64,000 bases of DNA from Agaricus subrufescens (lineage: Eukaryota > Basidiomycota > Agaricomycetes > Agaricales > Agaricaceae), in assembly GCA_029945375.1 (NCBI GenBank), contig CM057057.1, positions 3,224,001 to 3,288,000 of the forward strand, written 5' to 3'. This document shows positions 11,295 to 23,695 of the stretch, one piece after another. The notes under the pieces are model-generated. The model saw only the letters and a list, made by a program, of their open reading frames with translations, was not told where the DNA came from and ran no database searches. The translations under genes were made by a program, and so were the position numbers. Position 1 is the first letter of the stretch. Each line of letters starts with the position of its first letter.

Positions 11295-12424
11295 ATGGAT
11301 TCAACGGAAAGCGAACCTGAGGCTGATATCATTACTGAACATAAAAAACGTCGACACACATCCCTGAAAATTTCACCAGATGGCGCCCGCGCGACGTCAT
11401 ATTCTTTTAGCGACGACGAGCGACCGAAAACTCGTCGGGTAAATCCACAACGATTGGCGTTACGTCTTGGACCTGATCTCGTTGCGGAAATGGAGGCTCT
11501 GATTGTTCCCGGTGCTAAAATGCCAACATTTGCCGTTCGGAAGGATTTCCAGGAACGATACTGTGTGGATCGTCGGCATATATATGACTATTTTCATTCT
11601 AGAGGTAAATAAAACTATGTTCCCGATTAGAGACGCGGTACGGACTTTTTCCAGGCCTTCGTGTAGCCAAGGAAGACAAGCATACAAACCTGAAACGAGT
11701 GAAAGCTATCAGGGCAGAAAAGGCATCGGAATTAGCCCCGGTGAGTGCATTTATTCACATTGTATATTTCCAAGAGCGATTTAAACATAATTTATCATAG
11801 CTCATTTCAACTCCATCTCTTGCGGAAACTTTACAGGATTTCACCCAACATTCATCACCGGAAACCCCCCGTTCTTGTCAAAAAACACGAGCACCCAGAC
11901 GCACTGCTACCTACCCTAATACCGGACCTCCCAAACGCAGGAAGCGGATTATGTCCAAACGGAGAATTTCGATGGATCAAGGCACGCGTCCGCAGGCGTC
12001 GGGCTCGCCCAGCCCACCTCACATGCACTCAACATCTTCGCCGACTAGGACTCTGCCCATGGATTCGACAAGCAATGTCTCCGACCGAGCTAGTGATGTA
12101 TACTGGCTATCAGATGGAAGCGAAGCACTTGGTGGGGGCCGGCCTGGCCAACTCTTTGACAGTGGATCTTTGTCTACCATTGGAGATTCGCAAGACAACG
12201 ATCTGATGACACCTCTGGGAAGCTCCTGGGCTCTAGACCAATACAACAACCTATACGATTTTCCGAACGAATATTACTCCGCCATGCATGATACTCTTGT
12301 CACCCCTTATCATGCACAGGATACCTTCATCCACTTCCCTGGCTATACTTCCCTTGATACACAGATAAACCACAGTTTCGGCTCAAAAGTGGAGACAGCG
12401 TTACACCACAAACTCGAGGACTGA
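11295..12424 (+). CDS. Homeodomain-like DNA-binding protein, putative transcription factor
   Basis: Three exons give a protein of about 340 residues beginning MDSTESEPEADI. Residues about 45-110 include RLALRLGPDLVAEMEALI, then FAVRKDFQERYCVDRRHIYDYFHSRGLRVAKED. The last part looks like a divergent homeodomain recognition helix: IYDYFHSRG sits where a standard homeodomain has IWFQNRR. The R/K-rich stretches KKRRH and PPKRRKRIMSKRR suggest nuclear localisation. The C-terminal half is disordered, Ser/Asp-rich and acidic (DVYWLSDGSEALGGG, DSQDNDLMTPLGSSW), as in activation regions. DNA binding is inference from the helix alone; I know no characterised homologue. It is not a typical mating-type HD1/HD2 gene by context. 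Convergent with the next gene. Confidence 0.68.
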
Positions 12425-12594
12425 CTGCATCGGGTAGCAACATCTAGGCTCAGATCGCGGTTTCTGGCGTCTTCTTTTACTCGGCTTGTCGATTACATTC
12501 CAAGGAACCCTGTATAGTTACACAATAATTCTGTACCGAACAAACTCGATTAAGACAATAGAACTAATTGTATGTAAAGAGCTGAACAAGCAAT

Positions 12595-13452
12595 TTATCC
12601 AATGGCATATGACTCCATACAACCACAGGAACACCGTACAACGTGCCTGGGCCTGATGCCGTCTCGCAATTCTGGGGCTGTCCGCTTTTCAGGCGTTTGA
12701 TGATGATCAAAATCCTGCGGTACGCTGACGTCCGAGAAGTCACGATTACTCGACGTGGTTTCGCTCCGGCTCTTGTGCGAAACGATCTGGGGCGCTTCCA
12801 AATCCTCACATGCCAGAGCTAATCGTGAGAGCGAGATGATGGGAATTCGCTTAGAAGGGCGAGGTTGATGAAGAGGTAAAGATGGTGATGGTTGAGTCGG
12901 CGGAGGCGATGTGTTAATTGTTTTCAGAGACGGTGCTGTTGATTGTATTGGCGACGGATAGAAAGGGGCAGGCCGTAAGCGAGAATAACGTGGCTTGTTG
13001 GCTCGGGGATGATTTTGCACGTTGGACAGAAAGTATCGAGGGGGATGTCCCCTTGAAAGTGACTCCACTGGTAGGGCTGTCATATTGGGTCGGCGGGATG
13101 TGATAGGGACGAAATTGGGGTTGGCAGAATTGAGGGCCAAGATTTTTTCGCCGTGTCGGTACTCGGTGAGCTCTACATCCTGCGGATAATATGTGTCCCA
13201 CTCGCTCATCCTACTTTCTCGACTATACGGAGATAAATGTAAATTTTTGATCTCCGGCCGAGAAGGAAGGTGCGATATCTGGATGGACGGAAGGACCAAG
13301 GGAAATTTATTAGGAGTATCACTGGACGGAAGCGGTGTGTTGACATCCTTTGCGAGGGTGAGTCTCGGAATTTTTCGTCCCGGACACTCCGTTTCATCGT
13401 TATTGTAGAGACTATGCTTTCCACCAAGTTTGACTTCGTAAGCGTGAGGCAT
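12595..13452 (-). CDS. Unrecognised basic, Pro/Ser-rich protein with C-terminal CSCGC motif
   Basis: An intronless coding frame of 285 codons from ATG at 13450-13452. I do not recognise the family. The protein is rich in Ser, Pro and Arg and mostly disordered, with an LxxLxPSIxISHLPSRPEIKNLHL stretch, a region with PSPSLPLHQPRPSKR, and an end rich in cysteine (VVRCSCGCMESYAIG). No signal peptide or membrane segment is visible. The frame is open upstream as far as a stop about 55 bases before the ATG and reads coding-like. A TATA box sits near 13693, and a plausible 5' UTR intron runs from a gtacgt donor near 13573 to a cag/aag acceptor near 13477. Together these favour a real transcript with a spliced leader. 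Confidence 0.6.
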   Translation of the reverse strand: MPHAYEVKLGGKHSLYNNDETECPGRKIPRLTLAKDVNTPLPSSDTPNKFPLVLPSIQISHLPSRPEIKNLHLSPYSRESRMSEWDTYYPQDVELTEYRHGEKILALNSANPNFVPITSRRPNMTALPVESLSRGHPPRYFLSNVQNHPRANKPRYSRLRPAPFYPSPIQSTAPSLKTINTSPPPTQPSPSLPLHQPRPSKRIPIISLSRLALACEDLEAPQIVSHKSRSETTSSNRDFSDVSVPQDFDHHQTPEKRTAPELRDGIRPRHVVRCSCGCMESYAIG

Positions 13453-13691
13453 GGCGGTTTCAGACGAAGAGCTTGGGGTGTGACGTAGTGTAAAAGGCGT
13501 TATAAATTAAACTGTCCGGATACGACTGGAGATATATGAGTGGGGTGATGAATTGGAGGGCCAGGAAGCACGTACCAAGAAGATTAGAGTTAAGTATACG
13601 TCGAGCTATGAAGGCCGTTGGCGTCTGGCACCAGGGCAAAGACAATAGGCGAAGCAGAAGGGAGAAACAAGACACAGGACAGGCCACCGGG

Positions 13692-13700
13692 TTTATATAC
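13692..13700 (-). promoter_or_regulatory. TATA box for the 12595-13452 gene
   Basis: On the minus strand the sequence gtatataaac lies about 240 bases upstream of the start codon. With transcription starting roughly 30 bases downstream, the leader would span about 210 bases and include the proposed 5' UTR intron. TATA elements are rare ahead of the other genes here, so this gene may be conditionally expressed (inference). Confidence 0.45.
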
Positions 13701-14695
13701 AGTTGCGAGACGCTTGTTTCGCGGGGCCATCTCCGTGTGGCAGCTCACAGGAGACATTAGATATAAATGGTGCGACTAATAGATTGCCCGAGTTAGGCAT
13801 GGAAAGGTGATCAGGAACAACACACTGCAATGCGGCTGCGGAGCCTGTGGACAAGTGGCAAGACATTCTGGGCTGCGGCGATGACGAGAGATATGCCAAT
13901 AAACAGCATGCTTCCGAAGGGACGCCACTATCGCAGAATCTGACTGTATCAAGAATCATGGGCCAAATGCAGTACTAGAAGCATCTGCTGTGTCTGATAG
14001 GCTCTCGTACATCACAAACACACGTTCTTCTCATGCGTGGAAATGCTTAATTGGTAGCACAGGAGTTGGAAACGTGGCTGCACAATAGGCTCGGGTGCAT
14101 GATACAGTCCGGGCAGGTTGTAGTTGTAACGCGGTCTTTCACATGCCGGGATTGAGTCAGTGACGCCGTGTTGCGGCGGGGCCATTGAAGCATTGACTTG
14201 TGATCGTGTCTAGGGAATTGCCGTTGGAAATTGTACATAGCATTGAATTGGAGATGGTGCGGAATTGATGCCTGTCATACGGTTAAGTTAGTTGCGGTCA
14301 CCTAATTGACCATCACAGTCAGCACAGCGAGGCAACGCACTGAGGGTTGCCGCTGACTACGCCGTCCTGAGAAAAAGCGTTTACACATGCCAAACTTCGG
14401 ATTTCTCGCCGATCTCACTGCCAATATCGGGGTGGCCCAAAAAGCCCGCGCTGGCTCAAGTACTGCGAGCGGCGATGAGCGCCGCTTTTCGTTGTCCCAT
14501 GACTAGCGTGGTTTGAGTGACTTAGGTTCATTTTGTAGTCACATGAAATCAAACCGAGAACTTTTAACTACAATACATAGACTACTGAGTTTTATTACAT
14601 CTAACTCACAACACCGGCAGCGCGTACATGGATAACTGAATTACAAGTAATATGAGGCATTGGTCGACTTCAACAGCATATAAACGGCATCGGGA
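13701..14695. other. Gene-free stretch of about 1 kb
   Basis: No supportable gene, RNA or repeat was found. Short frames on the minus strand (for example 14047-14238) have no conserved features. Since it lies upstream of the TATA-driven gene on the minus strand and downstream of the DCAF11-like gene, it most likely acts as an extended promoter plus a 3' UTR. Confidence 0.4.
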
Positions 14696-17166
14696 TCACG
14701 CATCATCGGCATCGGATTCTTCGAAAAAACCAGGCATATTCATTGCAGCAGCTCTGCGCTGGGCTAACCTTGCTGATCTTCGTCTTTGACCTTGAGTATC
14801 TGCTTCTTCTTCGCGTTGTCTCTGGACCCAATCTTCAAGGCTGCCCGCCGTTTTAGATAGACCCTTCCATTCGTGTCTAGCAATATGACTACCCTTTTCA
14901 GCGCTTAACCAAGCGGCGCTGACCAGTACGGGTTCCTTTTCCGATATGAGCAGATTCAACAGGTAACCTTGATCAAACGGACTTACTTGTGAGTGCCAGC
15001 TGACATCACGAACGCAGACATGCTGGCGAGCTCCTCGGTGTGGTTCGATATCAGGAGCTGAAGGATCAAACGTGATTGGCATTGTCCTTGACCGGTCAAG
15101 CACTTGAACTATACGGCCGTCAAGAGACCAAATCTGGACGTAATAGTACTCGTCAGTCCACGAAGCCAAAAGTGGCAACACCTTACATGAATTTGACCAT
15201 CGGCTGAACCAGAGTATATATACTGAGAACCCGTGGTTGATGCAGGACTGAAGTGGCATCGTATAAGAGTGCGGTAGACAGTATGGCCCCTATATGTCAT
15301 CACACTGCAGTCCCTGGGGTGGGCCTTTGTCCGAGGTTTGGCGTAGCGCGAATACCTGCACGAGGCGTTGAGGATTGCAGCTATCACATGAATGCGACTT
15401 CTTACCTGTAATCAAATCCGCGAATGCCGTAGTGTTTGTCTTTAATAGACTCAAAATCTGAGCTGGAACGCATTTTACGCAAATCCCACAAACGTAGAGC
15501 TTGATCTTTGCCATTGGATATCACGTATCGACCATCCCCTTTTGCCGAAACGTATGTGATACCCTCAGTATGTCCAACCAGTACACCCGATGGTTTTTGC
15601 GAAGCTCCTAGAGACCGTCTGTCCCTGAATTTGGCACACATATGTATGAGTACTGGCAAGAAGATAATGAGACATCCGAAACTTACCAGACTTTGAGGAA
15701 AGTGTCATCAGAGGCACTGACAAGCACATTTCCCGACGATGTGTCGGCCCAACAACAACTGTTCACATCATCACTGTGAGCCGAAATCTTGACTGTACGT
15801 TCATTAGCTAGGAGGTCATAAACTATTCGAGAAGGGGATGAGACAACGAAATTTGATTCTTGTGTGAACTCAAACCAAATATTTTGCCATTTCCTCCCGC
15901 TACTACTTCATTCCCATCCGCTGAGAATCGACAACTGTAGATCCCAAAACTTTCCCCCATCATGCTGTCAAAACCATAGCGAATTCGACTTCGCGGATGG
16001 TCGGAAAACGGAATGGCGACCTGTTGTGGTGAATCTTCCCGTGTGCTAGTCATATAAACAGTCGGAGTCTGCAGGCTACGTGAAATAATTTTCCGGGTAT
16101 AGAAAAAAAGCTCACGATTGAAGAGTATATCATCCTAAGAAATATTAGCAGTGGATCTCAAATAATAAGGATAGTCACAAACCTTTCATTGTCTGGTGAA
16201 AGATTGGCGTCTGTTATTGTCCAACGGCCAGCTCTTCCTTGAATGGTCCTCGTAACTTTCATAGTCGTCCTCATGTTATCGTCGTTCATGTAGCCCATGA
16301 AACGCCGAGCCGGAAAGACCGATTGAGGTGGTGCGCCTGTATCAAAGATATGCAGGCGAAAATCTAATGAATGGCGTGAATGTTGAGAAATGAGCGTAAT
16401 AAGTCAGTCTACTAACCTTGCGCACAAGTGTAGTAAAAGGAAGAATCTGGGTCGACATATAAGAAGAATCCCAGTTTCGATGGATACAAAACGCTGACCG
16501 GCAGAAAATTGCCCGGTGTAAATGTTGGAAGCATATTCCGCGACTGTTGTACCATTTGAATTTGGGACCATGTCCTACCGCCAGAAGTTGACTTTTGGCA
16601 AGCAGAGCGATAGTGTGAGGTACATACACATGAGAGATCTTCTCGGGAAGCCACGGGAACCGCCCTGGAGGACTGGGATAATATATGTCTAGCGAGGTTA
16701 GCAGTATTTTGTTTACTTCGACACTTGTGGCCGATTCTTCCGAAATCTCCGCTGTATAGAAGCTCTACGCCTTCCTTGACGGGCTCCTTTACTTCTTCGT
16801 ACCATGGGGGATGCACTACGCTGCGGCGCTCATATTCCCAGTCATCTTCATCTTCGTAGACACCACTTTCTTGGTCGTCCCCATCGTCGTCATCTTCCTC
16901 AGCATATAATTGAGAATCACTACCACCAGAAGCGGCCCTGAGAAGTCTGGTGAGGTGATGCAGGCTTATACCGCTAAGGCTGAAGGTTGCCGGGCCCCCA
17001 GATGTACCGTCTGCTTGCATAGAGAATAGGTCTTGGATGCGGTTAGGTGGTGATCACCCAGGAAGCTGGAAAGCATACCACTCAGGATGTCCTGTACGTC
17101 GATCCTCGCGCTAGCCCCTGCGCCATCACCTTCAGGAGGGTCTGTCTGGTGCTCGTCTGGCTGCAT
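14696..17166 (-). CDS. DCAF11/WDR23 (LEC14B)-like WD40 repeat protein
   Basis: Members are substrate receptors for CUL4-DDB1 ubiquitin ligases; WDR23 controls Nrf2/SKN-1 in animals. Start MQPDEHQTDPPEGDGAG; a short intron joins LSSFLA to DGTSGGPATFSLSG. An acidic stretch with EDDDDGDDQES follows, then ELLYSGDFGRIG (the GEFGRV motif before the WDR23 propeller) and VPNSNGTTVAEY. WD repeats include SFGIYSCRFSADGNEVVAGG, GHTEGITYVSAKGDGRYVISNGKDQALRLWDLRK, YRGHTVYRTLIRCHFSP and SGSADGQIHIWSLDG, the diagnostic WDR23 spacing. The C-terminal tail is Arg/acid-rich (RRRSARLAQRRAA, EESDADDA). Many introns. The start lies 216 bp from the divergent TBL1-like gene. Confidence 0.86.
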
Positions 17167-17382
17167 GGGAAGGGGGAAGGCAGGAAATATTGGGTGGGCA
17201 GTCGCTTACTACTACATACTGCTGACATACTGATAGGAGAGTGATCGTGAGATCATGTCATCGCCAGAAGCGGAATATGGCAAACAGGACCACACATCGC
17301 CCGTCAGAACGACAAGTCCGTTTCGACAAGTTCCACTCATATCCTCTTATTCCATTTCCCAACTAAACGTTACAGCTTCCAT
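17167..17382. promoter_or_regulatory. Divergent promoter between the two WD40 genes
   Basis: A 216-bp spacer separates the start codons of the DCAF11-like gene (minus) and the TBL1-like gene (plus). No TATA box is evident. The arrangement implies a shared or overlapping promoter. Confidence 0.45.
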
Positions 17383-19613
17383 ATGGCTGCACCGCCATTT
17401 CGGATAACAGCAGACGAAATCAACTGTCTTATATACTCCTACTTCAAGGATTCTGGTTTGTACTCAATTCACTATTATGGGCTTCAGATCATCTAATGTT
17501 ATTCGCATTTTCTTTTTAGGCTTCAACCATTCAGCCTTTGCATTATGCTCCGAGGGGTCTTTGAAAAGCTCTCCATGGTTTAGCAAACACATACCTCGTG
17601 GCGAACTCATTGATTTGCTAAGCAAGGCTTTGCTCTATATCGAAGTCGAATCGCATTGGCGCGGCGATTCAATGACCACGAATTGCAAAAATAAATTTTC
17701 TCTATTGGAGCCTCATGTCTGCACAGACAAGCCCTCATCAGCAGCTCCATTCAAACCCCCTACTATTACACCTGCGACTCGATTTGCCCCTTCCCTGAGG
17801 ACAGCCTCCCACTCTTCCAGTCAGGATGCATCCAGCTCTCGAAACTCTCAAATTCGTCGAGTATCAAGCGATGGTTTCTATACTACGAATCTCCCCCAGA
17901 CAAATGGTACATTGGCTACGGGGGATACCACTTCTAAACGAAAAGGCTCACCCAACCCAACTGATGGTCCGCTTGAGAAACGGGCTAAACGCGAACTTGA
18001 TGACATGGACTTAGACTCTTCAAGACAGACTAGTGCAAGGCAAGCAGGCTCGGCTCAGATTTCCAATGTCAGAGTACCTGGCACGCAAAGTTCGAGATCA
18101 TCTCAAGAAAATGGGATTGATACTTCGAAACGTCCCAGGTTGCGCATCAGTCAAGGGCCAGTAGACGACACCACTAATCCTCAGGCAATTATGATGCTTT
18201 CTGGACACCGCAAGGAAGTTTTCGTCTGTTCGTTCAATCCAACAAAGCATACTTTACTCGCTACAGGGTATGCTCAACTTATTACATCAACTAAATCTCC
18301 AACTTCTTACATATCGGTAGATCAAAAGACTCTGTAGTTAATTTATGGAATCTTCCTTCTCCTCCAGCATCCAGAGATGAATTCGTGACTTGGAATGGAA
18401 GCCCAATAACAATAGACAATTATGTGAAGGACGTGCCAGGAGATTTGACTTCGCTAAATTGGAACTCACAAGGCACTCTGTTGGCTGTTGGGTCCTATGA
18501 TTGCATCCTTCGAATACTCACACCAGAGGGTGATTCCTACTTCACAAGTTATCAGCACCAGGTGAAGGATATCGTCTACATGGTTTCTATGATGTTCAGA
18601 CTGATATAAGCACGTAGGGGCCCATTTTCTCTGTACGGTTTTCTCAGGATGGGCGACTGTTATTGTCTGCAAGCTTAGACGAGACTACTTGCCTGTGGGA
18701 TGTGAAGGAAAAGCGTTTATTGAAACAGTTTCGATCCCACCAGGGTATGACCAATTGTATAGTTTCGGTTGGGTTCCCTCACGTTGTTCTACAGACTGTT
18801 GCCTAGACGTCGAGTGGATGGATGCGACGACATTCGCTACCGCTGGTGCTGATGGCAACATCTACGTGATGAAAATAGAGAGTCTAGAACCTATAAAAAA
18901 ATTCAGGTTTGTTGATTGGCATTTTTTGATTGTCTGAGCTGAACATCGTTCTGCAGTGGACATGAAGATGAAATCAATCAATTGAAATATAGTCCTTCCC
19001 GAACACGGTTGGCATCTTGTTCAGACGATACCACAACACGCATATGGAGAGTTGACAAGATCGAGAACGACTCAGAAGAAATCATCCCGGGCCTTGCAAC
19101 TTCAGAACAAACAGTTGTTCTTACGGGGCATACCCATTCGGTGAATTCAATCGGATGGCTGCCTGTAATTGATCCCGGAACGAATGAAATTGTGGCCACA
19201 TCATCGTTTGACTGCACAGTGCGCGTGTGGGATGCTGTAACAGGGAAATGTATAAAGGTTCTCACCGACCATAAGCGGCCCGTATATACCCTCATCTTCA
19301 GTCCTGATGGAAAATGGCTTGCTACTGGCGGTGGCGATGGTTATTTATTCATTTACTCGACCTTGGTATGTGATGTAACTATGCTTCGAATTCTATACTG
19401 ACTTGAGCTCAATAGACATGGGAAAAGAAATGGACATGGTTTGCGGGACATGATAAACCCGGTGTATTTGAGATTGCGTGGCAAATGGCAGCTGCGTCAG
19501 GTTTAAATAGGCTCGCAGTTGCGCTGGAGTGTCGGCAGGTGGCAATTGTCGACGCGTCCAAAATTCCGGTTCTTCAAGAAACCGACCAAGTGGCCAACAG
19601 CGCAATCTCATGA
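17383..19613 (+). CDS. LisH-WD40 protein, TBL1/Sif2 family (histone deacetylase corepressor subunit)
   Basis: TBL1/TBLR1 in animals and Sif2 in the yeast Set3 complex bridge corepressors and histone deacetylases. The N terminus MAAPPFRITADEINCLIYSY joined to FKDSGFNHSAFAL is a LisH dimerisation motif. A long polar linker with a nuclear-type basic cluster (EKRAKREL) comes next. The beta-propeller includes MMLSGHRKEVFVCSFNP, DLTSLNWNSQGTLLAVGSYD, ILRILTPEG, the LDETTCLWD repeat, DDTTTRIWRVD, VLTGHTHSVNSIGW, SSFDCTVRVWDA and FSPDGKWLATGGGDG. The final exon ends in DQVANSAIS at a stop at 19611-19613. About nine introns. The gene lies 209 bp upstream of the GHITM-like gene on the same strand. Confidence 0.88.
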
Positions 19614-19822
19614 ATGGTGACATGACATCAATGTATATCGTACAATATGGCTTATTATAAGTTAGTTCGTGAATGTTCTTTGTAGCAGTATCTCTATTGT
19701 CTAATCATACGGCTAACTCCGGCCTTCGGCAATGACGTTGTTCATACGGCATCGAAGAAGCCATAAATACGCGGAATCTTCAGTGTCTTTGTCAACCATC
19801 ATCTTAGCCTCCACCATTCCGC

Positions 19823-21174
19823 ATGTTCCAATTGGGAAGCTCTTTACTACGGCAGGTAGTACCTGCTACCCGGTCTGCTCTACGACCATCGATTGCTTCT
19901 ATTACTACACGTCCGACAGTTGTTTCAAATCGAGTTTCTATCCGCTCATTCGGCAGCTTGAGGAAGCCATCCCCTATCTTGCATGAACTCAAGAAAAGTT
20001 CCACAAATGGATGGTCCCTTCAACGTGGGGCTCGTTTCTTTCAGTCAGGAAGGGAGAACGTTCATCCACAAGCGGGTATCTCATGGCAGCGAATGGCCGC
20101 CACAGCGGTCAGTAATCCTTATACCAATAAAGTTTCCTCTTCTAATAGTGAGATAGGGAGGAGTTGCGGTTGCTGTAGTCATCTTGGAAGGCACATTGAA
20201 TCGCGATACCCGCGCTCCTCTCAGTGATACAGAACGTGCCTACCTCAATGAAAGTTTCAAATATACTGCCGGTGGTCTAGCATTCACCGCGCTAGCTGCT
20301 AGACAACTCTTCAAGTCAGGCTTTGCATTCCGACTGATGTCTGCCAACCCTTGTAAGTCTTTTTGGTCCTCGAATACTTCTTTGTTCTTACTGGTTACTC
20401 CTAGGGATGGTTCTCGGAGTTAGTCTTGTTGGTAGTATTGCTACAATGGCAGGCGCTATGTATACGCCCCCTGACAGGCCTATCCAGAAACACCTTTTGT
20501 GGCTGGTGCGTGTGCGGATCACTTGTAATTGTGTCCAAGTACTAATCAGATCTTAGGGCTTTAATGCTTGTCAAGCGGCTACCCTGAGCCCTCTATTTTT
20601 CTTCAGTCCAGCCATCCTCTCACGAGCGGCCCTTTACACTATCGGTGTCGTTGGGTCGATATCATACATCGGTGCCACAGCTACGTAGGCTAATTCACCA
20701 ATTTTCCCGTGGGGGTTCGCAAGTTGACATTGGTTTATCTCACTAGGAATGACAAATATCTTCACCTTGGAGGACCTTTACTTGCTGGTGTCACTGTCGT
20801 CGCTTTAAGTTCTCTCGCGCCCATGGTCTTGCCATTAGGTCTCCGTGGTCTTGCTATCAGCGAGTCTATCTCACTGTACGGTGGTTTGGCTGTATTCGGT
20901 GGATTCGTCCTATACGAGTAGGTGGTAAATTTATCCACTAGTATGTCTGTACTAACTGTTTGTGTTTCAGCACCCAAAAGATCTTGCAACACGCTCGCAT
21001 GTCTGAAACAGGCCAATATAAACTTGATGCTCTCAACGAGTCCATTGGTCTTGAGCTGGATATGATCAACATCTTGTATGCGCCTTGTTCTTTCTTGTAT
21101 AGACATCGGTGTCTCACTCTCTTGACAGCATCCGACTCGTCCAAATTCTTGCAGGACGCAACAGCCGAAAATGA
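19823..21174 (+). CDS. GHITM: GHITM/TMBIM5-type mitochondrial inner membrane protein (Bax inhibitor-1 family)
   Basis: Members are multi-pass inner membrane proteins; mammalian TMBIM5 (MICS1/GHITM) affects cristae and cation/proton exchange. The N terminus (MFQLGSSLLRQVVPATRSALR...) is Ser/Arg-rich without acids, a classic mitochondrial presequence. The BI-1 domain follows as several hydrophobic spans: YTAGGLAFTALAARQLF, MVLGVSLVGSIATMAG, LSPLFFFSPAILSRA, TIGVVGSISYIGA, GPLLAGVTVVALSSLAP and LYGGLAVFGGFVLYDTQKI. The last of these holds the conserved YDTQ of the family. The last intron joins DMINIF to IRLVQILAGRNSRK and the stop at 21172-21174. At least six introns. Its stop faces the SLY1 stop only 76 bp away. 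Confidence 0.92.
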
Positions 21175-21250
21175 TTTCCGACCTTTCATCTGAGCCCGGA
21201 CACGCCATTATTACAATACTGTGTATCTTAGTGATTATCCCATTTCAAAT

Positions 21251-23695
21251 CTATAGTGCTGGTTTTCCTAACTTCTCCAGGGTCTGTATGAAGCCTCCGG
21301 GATCAACGATGTCAGTCCCACCGTATATGATCTTTCTATTGCTCTTTTTCGCCCACTCCTCGAGATTTCCAAACTCGACGTATCCAGCGCCTCCAACGAT
21401 AAACACCATGCCCTCTGCAAACGCCATACGCTTTGGTCTTGCACCACTACCACCTGCTGCACCGGGCATACCTGCATTCACATTTCGTGGTGCGCGAGGA
21501 TCGAGGAAAATGTAATCGTCTGTTTCCTGTAAGGATTGGTTGGAAGCGGATGAAGAATCCATAAGGGCCTCTGTGAGGCGAGTGACAGGAAGTAGTTTGT
21601 TGGTGGGCAGGAAGTTCTTGACGCCAGATATGAGATTTTCAAATGCTCCGTCTTTGAGACGATCCGTCAACTGAGGGATACGTTATTTGGCGAGCCGAAA
21701 ACAAGTATAGAGCATTCTAATGACTCACCCTATTTCCAACGAAAGCGCTGAAACCCTTAAATAGTTCCCCTCCTTGGCTGGCCACACCTGAATTTGGGGT
21801 TGTCGATCCAGTATTGGCACCAAGGCTCCCAGACATCATGCGCGAAATCTCTCTTGTACGACGGACATACTCAAAGGCAGTGATGTCCGCTCCCGCAGCT
21901 TTCAACTCTTTTTCAAGCTCAATCACGTCTTCTTTACTGACCGCATTGTCAGGGGCGGAAAGATAGAAGACAATGACAAGACGAAGTTTATCTTGTGGTG
22001 TGAAATTACCGTCTGGTCGATTGATGCGTAAGAGTTCGAGAATTGATGTCGTGGACTATAAAGAAGATAGTGAGCGATGGTGAGTATGCGTTTGAGTGAC
22101 ATTCTCAGTACCTGTTTCGAGATGGCTTCTTCCGTGCTAAAGAGTTCATCCAACCCGCGCTTTTTGATCTGCTCGAGAAGAGCGGTTGCAATATGCACGT
22201 GGGCGTCAAGAGTGACCTTCCTCGCTGTTAACTCTGGTAACTGAGTGATTGCTGTTTTCAAGTGAGCCGCGTTGGCTGAAAGGTCGCTTAGCGTTAAGCA
22301 AATGAGAAACGAAAGCAGCATACAAGTCAGTGTATAGGTACTCACAGTTTTGAGATATCATCGACGTCACTGACGCCCGTATTTCTCGTAATTTCAGCAG
22401 CATCTTGCTTATACTTGTTAAGTTCCACATCTATTTCTTCTGCAACATGAGGGAATGGGTTGGCATAGTTTCGACCCCAGAAGAAATCCTTAGAGTCGAG
22501 GTCATATCTTTGGTTTTTTTGTTCCTTCGGGACGATGACACGGTTAAGCTTCATAGAAAAGCAGTCCGACAAAAGTGCCTGGTATGTCCAGCCATGAGAG
22601 ACGACGGATGTAAGGTCGATATTGCGGTCGAGGATTAACAAAACTAGAGGTGGCGTTGAGTGAGGAACGTGAGAGCAGGGAAGACCATACGTGGACGTTG
22701 GAGAGTCGACAAGCCGGTAGAGTCTGGTGCGAAAAGAGCGTTGGAGGGGTTGGTGGAGCGGGATGCAGTGATGATGGCATCGCGAAGTTTAAGTTCTAGT
22801 TTCTTGGCGACCATTTCAGCGGCATTGCCCCTGGGAGCTCGGATGAAAGGAACATGACCTGTAATAGAAGGTCAACAAAAGGGATAGTAGAAGGGTATAT
22901 AAATGGAGACATGCCAAGAGTAGCCACCGCACTAAAGAGGCCATGCGCCACCCTTTCTATCTCGTCCTCGATCTGCTGCTCTGTTGAAGATGGGGAGTTG
23001 AGGATAGCATAAGATGAGCGCTCCGTAGGCGCTGTTGATCCTGGGGGAGCCGCCGGGGGCTCGTCCGCTGGAGGTGGAGGAAGGAGCGAGAACAAAGAAG
23101 GCGATGGGGAGACGAAAGATAGGTATTGGTCAACGATCTACGAATAAGAAGTAGGTTGCGATCTAATGTGCAAGAGCGTTGCAACTCACCTGCTCAACTA
23201 GGTCGCCGGTACCATCTTGGGCCACGGAGGCAGCGAGCTCTTCGAGGAGAGATCGGGGCAACGGCTCGACGAAATTGAGATGAAAGGACTCGTAGAGGCC
23301 CTTCTGTAGATCCTGCGCGATGCGGCGGATATTCGGGAGGGTGGGCGAGACAAAGTAGACGGCAGGAACGTCTGGCAAGGGCGGCCTAGGGGAGTGCAAT
23401 TGACTGCAAAAGGTCAATCGGGTGACGGGGACAGAGGCGGCGGGCGGGCGTACACGTGGAGAGTTACACCGACATCGCGGAGGTCCTGGACTCGGAGGAC
23501 GGTGGCGAGGACGTCCTTGGTCTGCTGGTCGAGGACAAGGATTTTCCAGACGGGGGGGCCGGACTGGGGCGGGGGCTGGACGGGGGCGGGCTGCTTGTGG
23601 GCGGGGGCGTTGGCGGGGGGCTGGTTGAGGTTGAGGAGGCTGAGGAGGGCCCTGGTCTGTGCGTGCTGGAGGGAGGCCGGGGCTTGCTTGGACAT
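21251..23695 (-). CDS. SLY1: Sly1, Sec1/Munc18-family protein for ER-Golgi transport
   Basis: Sly1 binds syntaxin-5/Sed5 and licenses SNARE assembly in ER-Golgi fusion. Start [20 protein letters not shown], followed by LLNLNQ and [20 protein letters not shown], the opening of the Sec1 domain. Further parts are [18 protein letters not shown], a Pro-rich insert, [20 protein letters not shown] (highly conserved in Sly1), [49 protein letters not shown], and a C-terminal part with [44 protein letters not shown]. Stop at 21251-21253. The 5' end is GC-rich. Convergent with the GHITM-like gene and divergent from the CSC1-like gene with 107 bp between start codons. Confidence 0.92.

Noticed and set aside
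11295..12424. Mating-type A (HD) locus
   Set aside because: No typical HD1/HD2 pair, no adjacent MIP or other flanking genes; only one divergent homeodomain-like helix.
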